Assembly (NCBI GenBank): GCA_034440615.1
Contig: JAOTOM010004614.1
Coordinates: forward strand, 124,001-188,000
Reading direction: 5' to 3'
Source of the DNA: Ashinkailepas kermadecensis
Taxonomy: Eukaryota > Arthropoda > Thecostraca > Neolepadidae
DNA length: 64,000 nt
A program made the position numbers and the translations under genes. Of the stretch, positions 1 through 12,560 are shown piece after piece. The notes under the pieces were generated by a model. The model worked only from the letters and a program-made list of their open reading frames with translations. It was not told the origin of the DNA and did not search any database. Position 1 is the stretch's first letter. Every line of letters begins with the position of its first letter.

Positions 1-1925
1 CCAGCTTCGGTCGGACACATCTGGTAGATCAACATCGACAAATACCCCAAAGGCCAATCGAAGATCGCACCTTGTTTCAGAACAAAAACAAAAGCCTCCA
101 ATAATATTTGATATGCACCATAAATATGGCATCTTATGCAATGCGCCACCAATATCAAGCGTACTGTGGGATAGTGTAACTTCCTTTGACTGTACGTATC
201 CAGACGAAATTCGACTAGACGAGGACAATCCTTTTAATACTGTTCTACCTATTCTTCTGGACACTTAAAAGGAAGATTGCATAGCACTGAAATGTAATTT
301 GCCTACGAAATGATATGCTATGGATGCATACAGATGTTTTCCATTCGAGCACAGAAATAGCGGGTGTATTAGGTAGGTGCCTACCTACCTACTTACCTAC
401 AGTAAGACAATTACTTAATTGCCGTCAGTCTGCTCTCTCACTCCCTCCTCCTCCTCCTATCTCTCCTCTCTTTCTCCTCTCCATCCTCCTTTCCCTCAAA
501 CTATCTCCCAAATCTGTATTCCCTCTTTCTCATTGTGTTATTGGAAGTCAGGGGCGGATCCATGGGGTGGGGACCAAAGGGGTCCCTCCTCTCCTCTCGC
601 TCCCTCCTTACCAAGTGACCCATTTTGGCCGGTATTTTGCACTAAAATGGCATTTCATCAAAATTTAAGAACATTTTATGAGATAAACATTGTGTTAAAC
701 AAACCCGATGAATGTTAGCTGTTCAAATCTGCTGAGTTTTTCAAAATAGGATATTTTTAATCTCCCCATCCCAAGCCAGGATTCTAGACCAGTCCTCCTG
801 TCGGCAGTCGATCTCCCGCTGGTCAATAACTATAACGCGAGCCACTGTGGGGCCACTTGCGAGACGGGGAAGCGAAGTGGAGGGTCGGAGAGCGGGGGTC
901 GGAGGGTGAAGACGCCGACTGAGCAGGGCAAGTTTGCAGGGGGCGACGGAACGACGAGTAAGGAAGACGAGGGAACGACGTGCTGGCTGTCCAAAGTCGT
1001 GCTGCACGATTAATTTATTGATTAGTTGGGTTTAAGGCCGCGCCGACTACAGGGTCGTTTGGCGCCCATAATGTGCTGCACGATCCCGGCGCACCAGTGT
1101 CATTTTGCAATCATGGTTTGGGCTCGTGTGTCATATGTCAATGAAGGGTGGGGGTGTGTTGAGGGCACGAAGCTGCGTGGCTAGAGAGTATGTAATGGTC
1201 CGTTTGTGGGTGAAAATTCCGCTATGCGGTGCTCCTCTTCCGTCATGTCTATGTTTAATGCTATTCGTGATGCTCCATGATATTCCTCAGCATATGTGAC
1301 GTCACAAATGACGTTCATACGCTGGATAATAAGCGGGTGTGAAATTCCTCACCACACTATCACCATCGATGGATTCAGTATGGAATTCAGCATATGGGAG
1401 GCAGAAGAGCCACAGGTGGTAACAGTGCAGTGTCCATGAAATGGGAAATCCAGCCGCTCAGTGCACCGCAACATCTAAATGGTGACAATGACCGGCTTCA
1501 GCGCTAAGACCTACTCTGGAGGAAATGTTTGTGCAGGGCTACGTCCCACCGCTAAATTAATCTCACCTTTTGTGGTCTGCGGACCCATAATGCAGCTGCG
1601 GCCGGAGTCGGACCACCGCCGTCCGCCACTAGGAAGTGACGCATCACTCCCGGGCTGCACAACAGCGTACCCCTGCTGGCCTGTAGCAAGGCTGGCCTAT
1701 CGTCAGCCGGCACTGCCTGCGCGCACCTACTGCAGCCGTAGGAGGACCAGCGTCCGGTGGCACGTCATTGGTCCAGACGTCGGCTCGGAACACATTTCGC
1801 ACGCTCCTGTCTGTTTTGACCAGCCATCCATTTGTTCCAGTGCGATCATTTGTCCGTCCGTCTGTTTCATTCTCCTTCGGAGTTTTTTCGTCTGTCCGAC
1901 CATCCGCCGCGACATAAATCCGTCG

Positions 1926-2087
1926 GTTGGTTATTGGTTTTTACGACACGTCGACCGTTGAGTCATATAGCGTCGCCAATCTCTCACGCCGATTGGTCGC
2001 GGGCGAAGAGTAGCGACAGGTGAGACTCGAACCCACAACCTTTCGATTGTGAGACGAGCATCTTACCCCTAGACCAATCGTCCCCTG
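1926..2087 (-). mobile_element. tRNA-Val-like SINE, full length (162 bp)
   Basis: Minus-strand copy with a tRNA-like head (A box TGGTCTAGGGGTAAGATG, B box GGGTTCGAGTC) and a tail containing CGACCAATCGGCGTGAGAGA and ending AACCAATAACCAAC. Flanked by an exact 13-bp target-site duplication CATAAATCCGTCG (1913-1925 and 2088-2100). Confidence 0.9.
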
Positions 2088-3065
2088 CATAAATCCGTCG
2101 ATTGACCGGGCCGGGTGCGTTCATGCTTTCCAAAGTTCATATCTTCCAACGTTCGTGACATCGAATTTGGAAATAAACTTCGGAAAATTGGAAGGCAACT
2201 TAACAGCCCGGAAGAAGGTAATCATATCTTTCAGAGTTTATATCTTCCAAAGGCCATAATTTCCAATTTCAAAGTTAATTTCCTAAAATTAGAAGGTTGG
2301 GTTATGTTAGGCTGCATTTGGTGCGTTCACATTGATATGAACTTGGGTAAATATGAACCCCTATCGGGGCTGTTTTGCAAGCTCGCTGATATACGTTGTA
2401 AGTTAATTTCCAGTTTGGAAGTTGTGAACGTTCGAAGATATAAATTTTGGAAGAAATGGAGTTGGTCTTTCAGCCTCTGTCGGCCAGGAGGCCCGTCGAC
2501 CCATGTGTCCGGTTAGTCTCTGTGTCACTGTCCTTCAGTGATGTTGTCGGCCCACCTCTGTGTCACTCCGCACGTCAGCGAGGCGGCCGGCCCACCTTCG
2601 TCGCAGCCAGATTCACACATGGGCGGCGGACGGGGCAGCCAAGGCCACGCGGCCGGCCGGCTGGGCCGCAGCCGCCGCCGCCGCTGTCGCCGCCGTCGGC
2701 CGGCCGGCCGGCGCAGCCGTGACATTTCGATGTGCCGACTGACGGACGTCGAAGAACTCGTCGACCACGGACGCGTCGGTCGGCCGCGGACCAGTCGCGC
2801 GGCCTGCGCCTGCGACAGTCGGCGACTGTGACCCTCTGTGTCGGCACAGCCGGTCAGCCGTGCGTGCCGACAGCTGGACGCGCCCAGCGCCGCCGCCGCA
2901 TGTGGCGTCGATAAGCCACGAGGGCCGGCCGGCGTCACACCGTTAGCACGGCGCCGTGTGCCGGCCAACAGGGCGACAGTGCGCACACCTGACCCAGCTA
3001 ACTGTAACTACACCGTGGCCGGGCTGGTACCGGCCGGCCAGGCGCCGCTGAGCCGCTCTCACGAC

Positions 3066-3345
3066 AGGGACAAACAAACGGGACTCCCGGGCCAGGGATA
3101 AACCCCCGGCCGCCCGGGCCAGGGGTAAACCCCCGGCCGCCTGGAGAGGGCTAAACCCCCGGTCGCCTGGAGAGGGCTAAACCCCAGGTCGCCTGGGCAG
3201 GGCAAGACCCCCGGTCGTCCGGACAGGGATAAACACCCGGCCGCCCTTACATGGAGGAATTTACCGGCTGCACGGACAGGGATAAAATATCTGGCCATCC
3301 ATACAGGGATAGAACGATCGGCCGCCCGAACACGGCCCGGCGGAC
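3066..3345. repeat. 26-bp tandem array, about 9 decaying copies
   Basis: Unit GGCTAAACCCCCGGTCGCCT GGAGAG, degrading towards the right end. Confidence 0.85.
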
Positions 3346-3777
3346 AGCCTGTCGGCACAGACTGGAGTATTGCTGGCCGGAGCAAGCATAGGATCACCTA
3401 CACGGACACAATGCGTGAGCCGGCTGTTCGACCCAGCTGTGTACGGCCGGCTGTGGGGAGCCGAACACTCCCGAGACAGGCGCAGCTCGGCCGGCGCGGC
3501 GCGCCAGCCGAGCTGTCGCTCTCACGCCAGCTCTCACGGAGCTGACCGGCGGCGGCTGCGGCAGACTGGCTCTCCGGACAGGGGGAGGGGTGGGGCACCT
3601 GTGGCGCGTGTCGGGCCGGGCCGGGGCACCAGCCCACTCCAGCGTCGGCAGAAGTGTTCCAATGTCAGGTGGCGCCGCCGACCGCCGCCGGGCGACACGC
3701 AATCAGCGCCCGAGGCCATCACAGCCTCCGCCGCACGGCCGCCGCCATCGCAAACACGGCCCGGAGCTGGCCGGGCG

Positions 3778-3965
3778 GCCGCAGAGGCGGCGTCAGGCCC
3801 ACACGCAGCGGGACCAATTTGACTGAGCAGCCGCAGAGGCGGCGCCAAGCTCACATATATGGAGGTCAATCCGGCTGAGTGGCCGCAGAGGCGACGTCAG
3901 GCTCACACATAGCGGGACCAATTTGACTGAGCGGCCGCAGAGGCGACGCCAGGCTCACACAGCGA
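3778..3965. repeat. about 52-bp tandem repeat, 4 copies
   Basis: Units begin GGCCGCAGAGGCG and contain GGGACCAATTTGACTGAGC. Confidence 0.85.
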
Positions 3966-4196
3966 GAACACTTCGAGGCGGGGTCAGAGCCGGAGGAAAC
4001 CGGAGAAAATCAGGCGTGGTGTCAGAATCGGAGGTGGCTCAGACAATCGGCGCAAACCGGAGACAGAGGTAGCCGAGCGGGACTAATATCAGACGACACA
4101 GGGTCACAAGTATCTGGCAGAGAATCATAAGCGATGCAGGACCAGAGCTGCCGGAGGGCAACGGCAGCTAGCATCAGGGTCAGGTATGACGAGCTG

Positions 4197-4790
4197 AGAC
4201 GACCAGAGGCTGTGCCACGGTCAGAGGTGACTTAGGCAATCAGAGGCTGTGCCATGATTAGAGGTTCCTCAGGCAATCAGAGGCGGTGCCACGGTCAGTG
4301 GTGACTTAGGCAATCAGAGGATGTGCCACGGTCAGAGGTGCCTCAGGCAATCAGAGGCGGTGCCACGGTCAGAGGTGACTTAGGCAATCAGAGGCGGTGC
4401 CATGATTAGAGGTTCCTCAGGCAATCAGAGGCGGTGCCACGGTCAGAGGTGACTTAGGCAATCAGAGGCTGTGCCATGATTAGAGGTTCCTCAGGCAATC
4501 AGAGGCGGTGCCACGGTCAGAGGTGACTCAGGCAATCAGAGGCGGTGCCACGGTCAGAGGTGACTTAGGCAATCAGAGGCTGTGCCATGGTTAGAGGTTC
4601 CTCAGGCAATCAGAGGCGGTGCCACGGTCAGAGGTGACTCAGGCAATCAGAGGCGGTGCCACGGTCAGAGGTGACTCAGGCAATCAGAGGCGGTGCCACG
4701 GTCAGAGGTAACTCAGGCAATCAGAGGATGTGCTGGGGTGACTCAGGCAATCAGAGGTTGTGCCACGGTCAGAGGTTGCTCAGACAATCG
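4197..4790. repeat. 37-bp tandem array, about 15 copies
   Basis: Unit GTGCCACGGTCAGAGGTGAC TCAGGCAATCAGAGGCG, with two alternating variants (GACTCAG and GACTTAG/GTTCCTCAG). Confidence 0.92.
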
Positions 4791-5146
4791 TGGACGGTGC
4801 CACAGACGCAGAAAGCTAAACCGCTCAGATGTGATGGGGTAAGACAGCTGAGGTAGGCAGAAGCGTTAGCAACATCAAAAGGCATGAGGAGTAAACAGAA
4901 ATGGTTTCTGGATCAGAGACCGTCGCTGTACCAGGCACCTGCTGCCCGAAGCATGCAGTGTGAGCTGGCATGATTATTTTCCCCCTCGCTGGTTAAAACC
5001 AGTTGAAATCGGGACTTCAAAGGAGCCCGCAGTAAGCCTCCAATCGCCCGATACCGAGAAGTGAGAGCTGGCGATCAGGGCGGCCGCCGGACGTGGCGCA
5101 CGTGACCGGCTCCGACCTGACGACCTGGCGACCTGGCGACACTGAC

Positions 5147-5288
5147 CTGAGAAGGTACCGCTGTAGACGCCCTTGCCGTGGTGGTGCATGCTCTCGATGA
5201 TGGCGCCGGGATGGGGTCGCAGCGGGGCGCCGGCCGACCCGGCGCCGGCAGATGTGGAGGGTGAGGCCAGCAGCACGGCGGGGCCGTC
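5147..5288 (-). CDS. midn: midnolin exon 5: second Catch segment (start)
   Basis: A 142-bp exon, phase 0 in and phase 1 out, bounded by TTGACCCCAG|GAC and TTCTCAG|GTCAGTG. After a small-residue linker it encodes HPGAIIESMHHHGKGVYSG then TFS(G), matching vertebrate KPGAVIESFVNHAPGVFSG and TFSG, the beginning of the second Catch half. The next exon (TLHP... and the helix-rich C-terminus in vertebrates) should begin with two bases completing a Gly codon; it was not found between 1 and 5146, so the gene probably continues beyond the left edge. Copies of the acceptor core GACCCCAG recur in the adjoining array at 5305-5515, and CAGGTC recurs four times at the donor. Confidence 0.92.
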
Positions 5289-5304
5289 CTGGGGTCAAGG
5301 TCAA

Positions 5305-5515
5305 TCACAGGTCACACTGGGGTCGGTGTGGGGGGTACACACCAATACCACACCACAAGCTTCACGGGTCACACTGGGGTCAGTGTGGGGTACACATCAA
5401 CACCACACCACATCCCTCACAGCCACACTGGGGTCGGTGTGGGCCACACACGAACACCACACTACATACAAGACTCATTGGGGTCGGTGTGAGCCACACA
5501 ACACCAGTCGGTGTC
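5305..5515. repeat. about 55-bp array at the midnolin exon 5 acceptor, 4 copies
   Basis: Each unit contains CACACTGGGGTC(G/A)GTGTG. On the minus strand this is GACCCCAGTG, the same core as the true acceptor GACCCCAG|GAC 20-30 nt away. Confidence 0.9.
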
Positions 5516-6393
5516 AATCGAGATGAGAGTTGTGATGAAGTCGTGACCGGTGGTTCTCACAGGGAACCACCCCAGGTAATTAGTTAGCTAGTTATTAGGG
5601 CTTGAGGGTGCATCGGCAACCTGTAGCGCCCAGCCGTCAGTATTGACTGGATATGCCTAGAGCGGCGGGTTTTCACGACACTCCCCCCCCCCTCCCCCTT
5701 CCACCGCCGAAAAAAACCAACCGATGACACTTCGGCCAGCCAGTCAGCCCGCCAGCGAACTAATCATCCAGAACATTAATCATCTCCGGAAAATTATCAT
5801 CTCCTTTTTCTCGCTGGAAGGTTGAATGGTGCTGTTTGGCAAGGACTGTAGACTCACTGATTGGTGGTAAAATGCTCAGGACCCACTGGAAAGGACAAAA
5901 GGGAATTTATAATCCTACAAGTGAAGGTAAGTTATCTGTGGATCGGATGACCCTAAATGTTTCCTCTCCACGTACAGGTTCGCAGAATATAAATTCAACC
6001 CAGGTGCTGCTGCAGCACGTGGGTTGCGTTGGTTGCGTGGCTGCGGGTTGGATGTCGGATCTGTCCGTGCGTCTGGCATGCGAGTCGTGATGTGTGTGTG
6101 TGTGACGGGAACCCACGGCGCGTGGCACGACACGTCACGTGACATGTCACAGGGCGCTGCAGGTTGCGTGCTGCACGACCTCTCAAAGCGAGCTGGCCAA
6201 AAACAGATGAAGTGTTCGTACCAGAGTTTCGGGACAGTGGGTGTACGCTGGGGTTAGGGTACGCGGGCTCCAGATGTAGCACCAGTTACTCGCTGATACA
6301 GCTTCGTTGAACGGGCACCCGCCGATTCCAGCTCCAATTAGCAGGCCACCATCCACCGATACCAGCTGCCATTGTCTCGTGTGCATCGATAGC

Positions 6394-6432
6394 CCCCCCC
6401 CCCCCCCCCCCCCCCCCCCCACCCCACCCCAC
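6394..6432. repeat. poly-C run followed by CCCCA repeats
   Basis: An uninterrupted run of C followed by ACCCC units; on the minus strand a poly-G tract. Confidence 0.95.
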
Positions 6433-8644
6433 CCCCGCCCCCAACTGCAGGCTGCCACCCGTGTCCGGATCAATCCAGTTGCCGATTACAGCGACTGGCG
6501 GACGATACTGCGATACAACACGTCCGTATCTGCGCTCCAGCATCAGATCATCAAAATAGGCGCATCCAACATCAAATGGTCCACATGCGTGTGCCAAATA
6601 TCATATCGTCCATATCAGCGTACCCAACATCACATGATCCACACAGACGTACCGAACGCCACGTGTCACCGCAGGTGCACCAAACGTCACATGGTCTGCA
6701 TCAGTGTCCCCAACATCACACGGTCTACACAGCCGCGTTGAACGTCATTGGGATCACATCGGCTTGGGATGGCGGTCCACACTGGGTTTCGGTCCGGTCA
6801 CACAGTCGCCCAGATGACGTCACACGGCCCACAGCCAGCTGGACACTGGACACCGCCGTCCCCGCAGCCCGCGAGGGGCTTGGTGAGCCGCGGCCGAGTC
6901 GGTCCCAGCGGGCCACCATTGGACCGGCGCTGGTATTTCGGAGCGCAGCCATGGGTGACATGAACAGTTCGCTATTGTTGCGGCTGACCTCGCGGCCCGC
7001 CCGGGCCATTGTGCGAGTGGTGTACCAGATTGCGGCCGTCGTTTGATTGGGATACCTACCACACACTTCCACCTTTGTGGTGTGGAATTTGATTACTGGC
7101 GGACAAAAAACACAACCATGAATATCGAGGATCTCGTCAGCAGACCGCCGGGCGCCTACTTCTGTTCCTTCTTTTACAACAAACGGCTTCAAGATGCGAT
7201 ACGTTAGATCGTATCTAACGATATAACGCATCTATCGATAATCTAACGCATCTCAAGATACGATCAGATCCAAGATATGTTAGAAAGAGCCTACTGAAAA
7301 TGGCAAAACAACAGCTTTCTGTCCTGCGAAATCTGCCGCACAAAGCAAGTGGTGTTGTCCGGATTTTTTAAATCTCACATCCAGATTTTGTTCTCTAAAA
7401 ACAATCCTGTGCAGCCTCTGGCAGTAAACAGGGGAACAGGTGTGTCACTTTGTGTATGCCAGGGGGTCCACTGGCCCCTTCAATCGTTGATTTGGCTCAA
7501 TAAATCATCGATTTTCCGCCCCAGTCAGGTTGAAGCTTCGCCATTGGGCCATATGGGTGTACAATAGATACAAATGGTTTTCGAAGCAGCTTTGGCCATC
7601 ACAAATAAATGTAATTTTCCTCGCCCCCCCCATACACACACACAACCAACTTCATCAAGTGACACCCATGACTGGCAAATTTTGTGTTCGCAAGTGGAGG
7701 AAATCAGACCGGGTATCCAGCACCAGCTATGACGTTAAAAAAAACCGACAATGTGACAAGCATACAATGACGTCAAAATGTGCGAAGTATTATTAAGTAT
7801 CATATTGAGAAATAAGTGTTAAACGAACTTTGCATGGCATTCACACCAAAAGGGAGCAGAGTAGTGAAGTGGCATGAACTATTGCAGCTAAATGGTGTCA
7901 CAGTTCACGTAATTCAACCGGGGAATTCAGCAGTCTGTTCTTGAAGGTCACAGCATGTTTCTGCTCGGCGTTGGCTTCAAATTCAATTTATGAACATCAA
8001 GACACTGCAATGTCGGTGTAACGGGCCGTCCACTTCATGATGTACTGCTTACACTGTTCACAGGTCAGCAATGAACATGCTTCTCACGGTATGTCGCTTA
8101 CTTCGGCCGCGATACTCAATGCCGTCCCCAAAGAACACTTGAGTTCTAAAAGGTGGCTAGACATATTGAATTCCTGGTAAAAAAAACCCAGGAGGTGGCA
8201 AATGACATGCGACTCAAAGAATTCGTCACACGTTACTGGAGTTAGCGGACGTTCGAGTAAGTCTGGGGAAGTTCGGGTGGCTTAAACTATTCCAGAGCAC
8301 ACACGTACAGAGGATGTTCACCAAGGTCGAAGGTATCGTACACAACAACAGCGACTGAAAATGCGGACTTTATGTGGGCCGCGCAGACCGCATTCGAAGT
8401 CGATTCCTTACGGTCAACACCAATGTCGCTCAAGGGTACAAGTGCAAATTTCATATTTCGCTGCCCAGGAGGCGCAGCGCCTGATTGGTGTCGCCGCAAT
8501 GGTTGTAAATGTAGTTACTGTTATGCGAATTGAAGTACTTTAGTTTCAATCTACGCCCGGTGGGGCTACCGGTGCAACAGGTGTGGAGTCCACAGGTGTG
8601 GTGTGGAGTCCACTGGTGTGGAGTCCACAGGCACGCGGCATTAC

Positions 8645-9130
8645 CTCCTTGGCGTCTGTGCCGCCGGTCAGCACCTCGGAGGAGAGCTGCTTCAGGGTGC
8701 GGGTCAGGTTTCGGCTGGCCTCGGTCAGCGCTCGCGTGTCCAGCTGACTGCGCAGGCCGGCCGCCGGCTCGTCACCGCCGCGCGGCCTCTGGTGAGGACA
8801 GCGGCGGGCGCGCCGCTCCGCCGCCGCCGCCGCTGCCGCCGCTGCCGCCACGGCCGCCGGTGCGGCCGGTGTCACCGGTGTCGCCGGTGTTGCCGGCTCG
8901 GCGCTGGCCGGCGCCGCCGCGCGCGTGGAGGAGGAGGCGGCGGCCGCGGCGTGAGGCGGCGGCGGCGGCGGCGGACGGGCGTACTGCAGCGGCGAGGCGG
9001 GCGCCGCCGGCCGCAGGTTCCGGCGCGCGGCGACCTGTGCCGGCGACAGCTGCAGCTGGATCAGCATCATGTGCTCTCCCAGCCGCACCGTCAGGTTGAG
9101 CGGCGCCTTGCCCGACAGGAACTCGGTCAC
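8645..9130 (-). CDS. midn: midnolin exon 4: first Catch segment, poly-Pro/poly-Ala linker and helix
   Basis: A 486-bp exon (162 codons, phase 0-0) bounded by CGTTTCAG|GTGACC and AAGGAG|GTAATG. It opens VTEFLSGKAPLNLTVRLG then EHMMLIQLQLSP, a close match to vertebrate [20 protein letters not shown] and MMFVQLQLAA. In mammalian midnolin this region is one half of the Catch domain that grips unstructured substrate segments by beta-strand pairing. Next come a seven-proline run, Ala/Thr/Pro-rich low complexity and an interrupted run of more than ten alanines. The exon closes with a predicted helix, LTEASRNLTRTLKQLSSEVL, that looks conserved rather than low-complexity. The Ala run is encoded by GCC/GCG repeats and may vary in length between alleles. 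Just past the donor are short direct repeats of GTGGACTCCACACC. Confidence 0.92.
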
Positions 9131-10924
9131 CTGAAACGAGCCGGCGCCGCCGCGGCGTGTCAGCTGACGGCAACAATGGCGCGCGCCGGCCGGCCGGCTC
9201 CCGCCGCGGAGCCGGGCACAAACACAGGTGTCGGCCCCACAGCCTTGGCCCGCCTGACCCGGCAAAACATCCGTGCGGGACCCGGCCAACCATGTCCATG
9301 TGGCCAACCATGCTCCATGGCAGCACGTGGCGAAGACGGGTGGGGAGGCATGCAACCTGAAGCTCAAATACCACAGCGAGAGATCACCGACAGAGCACAA
9401 ATGTAGGACACTGAGGAGTTGCGAGTGTCGCCGGCCATTCAGTGGTCGATGTCGGTGGCCGTTGGTTCGGAACCGACGGCCTCCACCATCTGGCGAATGG
9501 CAACGATCTGGAGAGGAGGAACGCGAGCCAGCTGCCACTCTCCATCATCCTAGCGCTACATAGATGTTCATGAGGTGCCGTGGGCCCTTCGAGTTTTGTG
9601 GGTGACGCCCCAGATCTAGTGATCAGGAATCGCTATGAAGGCTGGTGGTTACAATAATGGTACCGGGAGACATCAGGGCAACGCTGGGTGCAGGAGTGAA
9701 ACTTTACCGACATGATTGTAGGAAGCAAGCGATTTTGTATACTTCCTTAGCATAATGCTGAGGATGAAAGTAAGACAGGTGTGCTCGATCACAAAATATA
9801 TGGAAAGTTCCACCTCTGGCCGACCGGCTAGGCGTATAGTGATAAAGGCGGTAGAGATGGGGTGGGGTGGGAGATGAGGGGCATCCAATCGCCCGCTGGG
9901 CTCTCGAAGAAGTACCTTTCCAACAGCTCCTGCCGGTATCTGGAGGGACAGAGAACAGGAGAGGGGTGGGGTTGGAACCATGGGTGTCGCCAATGTGGAT
10001 GACGGGGGACATCTGCTTCCCCAAACTTCGCAAAATTAAACATTACGTCCTGGACGTTGCATAGATAAAATCGACATAAAAGCTCTCTCAACTCCATCAT
10101 CCAAAATCCGTCGCGCACGCCAGTGGCTGGAATGTCGCTGGAACGTTATAGAGGGTCGGTAACGATCGAGACACATGAAAGGCAGCGGGCTGCAGCCGAG
10201 ACAGGCGAGGCTACGGAACATGGGCCGTGAGAGTCGGCCCTGGGCTGCGGGTAGGCCACACGGGACTACAAGACAAAGGTCACGAGGAGGCTGCAGACGG
10301 ACTAGACGAAGCCCCAGAACACGGCAGGTGACGCTGGACCGCCAGCAGACCGCCATCTTTCCATTTGGCCTACAAAGATCGCGTCCTGGTCGTTGCGGTT
10401 TCCAGGTGGTACAGATGTCACGGTGAGTTAGTGCGAGGCGGATTACTGCCTCAATGAGAGTATGTGGCATCAGGAGTGCTGGCTTTATGGGAATGGTTGG
10501 CAGTGCTCAAGCAGTTAAGTGTGTCGAGAACACCGTTTGGTTTGGTTTCATTAAAATGCTTTGGTATTTTGGGAACACTTCTTCTCTCTCTCCCCCAAAA
10601 ATAGCCTGCACTTGAACAAGTGTGTTAAAAGTGTGGAGCAACATCGCTCTTATGGATACTTCACGCGTCCATAGGCTTGGATACGCGGTTGAGATAATCG
10701 ACTATTGATAGCGACCGAACAACTACCACAACTGCTACTGCTACTACTGAACAACCACTGGCCGTGCTTCAACAATCCCCGGTGGTGTCCGACCAAAAGC
10801 AATCCGACAAAGGGCACCTCTGAAAACGAAGGGAGCTGCTTTAAAGAGCCAAATATAAGTGTACAAGCGAGACAGTGTGTGTGGGAAGGAGTGAGGGCGA
10901 ACGCTCGCCTCAGTCTGCCACTGC

Positions 10925-11245
10925 TGTTGCTGTATGTATGTGGTGTGTGGTGTGTGGTGTATGGTGTGTGGTGTGTGATGTGTGATGTGTGATGTGTGGT
11001 GTGTGGTGTGTGGTGTGTGGTGTGTGGTGTGTGGTGTGTGGTGGGTGTGTGTGGTGTGTGGTGTGTGTGTGTGGTGTGTGGTGTGTGATGTGTGGTGTGT
11101 GGTGTGTGGTGTGTGGTGTGTGGTGTGTGGTGTGTGGTGTGTGGTGTGTGGTGTGTGGTGTGTGGTGTGTGGTGTGGTGTGGTGTGGTGTGGTGTGGTGT
11201 GGTGTGGTGTGGTGTGGTGTGGTGTGGTGTGGTGTGGTGTGTGCG
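10925..11245. repeat. 7-bp (GGTGTGT)n and 5-bp (GGTGT)n array
   Basis: About 240 bp of GGTGTGT with TGATGTGT variants, then about 70 bp of pure GGTGT. Low-complexity frames in all phases come from this. Confidence 0.95.
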
Positions 11246-11435
11246 TGTGCATGTGCGTGAGCGCGCGGGGCGATCGCTCGGCTCCATCTGTTGTCCCCCA
11301 GCCCTTCCCTCTTGACACGGGCGACTCTCTCCCGACTCGGCGACACCGCGCTAATCCGGGTCGGCGCGCCGGCCTGTGTATTGGCGCGTGCAGTGCGGCG
11401 GCGGCGGCAAATAGAAAGCGCGCGCGGCCGGCGGC

Positions 11436-11469
<34 letters not shown>

Positions 11470-12002
11470 GGCCCGGCCCGGCCCGGCCCGGCTCGACCGC
11501 CGCCGCCGCACGTGCCAGCGTCTATTTCAACCTGGCCGGCGGCGGCACCCCTGCGCCGAGCGCGGCGCGCTGCAGGCTCGGCGGCGGCCAGAAGGTGCCG
11601 GCCAGGGGTGACGGTGCGACGCCACAACACGGGCCGCCCGGCCAGTCCTGCCCGCCACCGTCAGCTGACGTTCCGGTCGGCGCTCGCGCCCACACCGAGC
11701 CGCGTGCGAGCCGTTCGCACCGCGCGCCATTGGGGTCAGCGGTAGAGACGTAACGGGCACGCCGGTGCTCCCGTTTCCGACTTCGCGTTTAGCGCGTCGC
11801 CGCAGCGAGGACCTCCGGAGGCGGGCCGCCCTGGTGCTCGGTACCGGCACGGGGCCGTACTGGATTTGGTGCGGTGCACTGCGCTACAGTTGGGCACGGT
11901 CCACAGGGACGATTCCGCAGATATTGGCTCCGTTCTCCGGGCCGCGCCTTAAAGGTGCAGTTGCACGCGGGGCCTGCACTTCGCACAGCGAATCCTGCGT
12001 CT

Positions 12003-12560
12003 AGTCCGGCAGAGCCTGCGCCTGGTACAGCAGAGCCTGCGCCTGGTACGGCAGGGCCTGCGCCTGGTACAGCAGAGTCTGCGCCTAGTCCAGCAGAGTC
12101 TGCGCCGGCAGGGCCTGTGCCTAGTCCAGCAGAGTCTGCGCCTAGTCCAGCAGAGCCTGCGCCTAGTCCAGCAGAGTCTGCGCCTAGTCCAGCAGAGTCT
12201 GCGCCTAGTCCAGCAGAGTCCGCGCCTAGTCCAGCAGAGTCTGCGCCTAGTCCAGCAGAGTCTGCGCCTAGTCCAGCAGCCTGCGCCTAGTGTCAGCAGC
12301 CTGCGCCTAGTGAGTCCGCGCCTAGTCCAGCAGAGTCTGCGCCTAGTCCAGCAGAGTCTTCCAGCAGAGTCTGCGCCTAGTCCAGCAGAGTCTGCGCCTA
12401 GTCCAGCAGAGCTGGGGGTCTGCGCCTAGTCCAGCAGAGTCGAAGGTTGCTCAGAGCCTGCGAGTGGCCTGCGCAGAGTCTGCGCCTAGTCCAGCAGAGT
12501 CTGCGCCTAGTCCAGCAGTCTGCGCCTAGTGGCAGCAGCCTGTTCCCAATCCAACAGAGC
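12003..12560. repeat. 21-bp tandem array, about 25 copies
   Basis: Unit CCTAGTCCAGCAGAGTCTGC G. Because 21 is divisible by three it reads as SPAESAP repeats, not a gene. Confidence 0.93.

Larger units (their letters stand above)
1..5146. other. left flank: presumed midnolin intron, no exon recognised
   Basis: Presumed intron after exon 5, carrying arrays and one SINE listed separately. 1-1912 is mixed composition with no recognised coding; 549-590 looks like one end of a MITE (GGGGCGGATCC followed by G-rich DNA). 2101-3065 is very CpG/GGCCGGCC-rich. Its open frames on both strands are composition-driven and none matches midnolin's C-terminus. Confidence 0.5.
5289..8644 (-). other. midn: midnolin intron 4
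   Basis: GT-AG intron of 3.4 kb. After the 5305-5515 array nothing coding is seen from 5516 to 8579. It contains a poly-C run at 6394-6420, a short self-complementary ATACGTTAGATCGTATCTAA stretch near 7198-7225 and small direct repeats of GTGTGGAGTCCAC at 8580-8632 next to the exon 4 donor. Confidence 0.75.

Noticed and set aside
10744..11630. His/Thr-rich protein
   Set aside because: Encoded by (GGTGTGT)n; low complexity in all frames.
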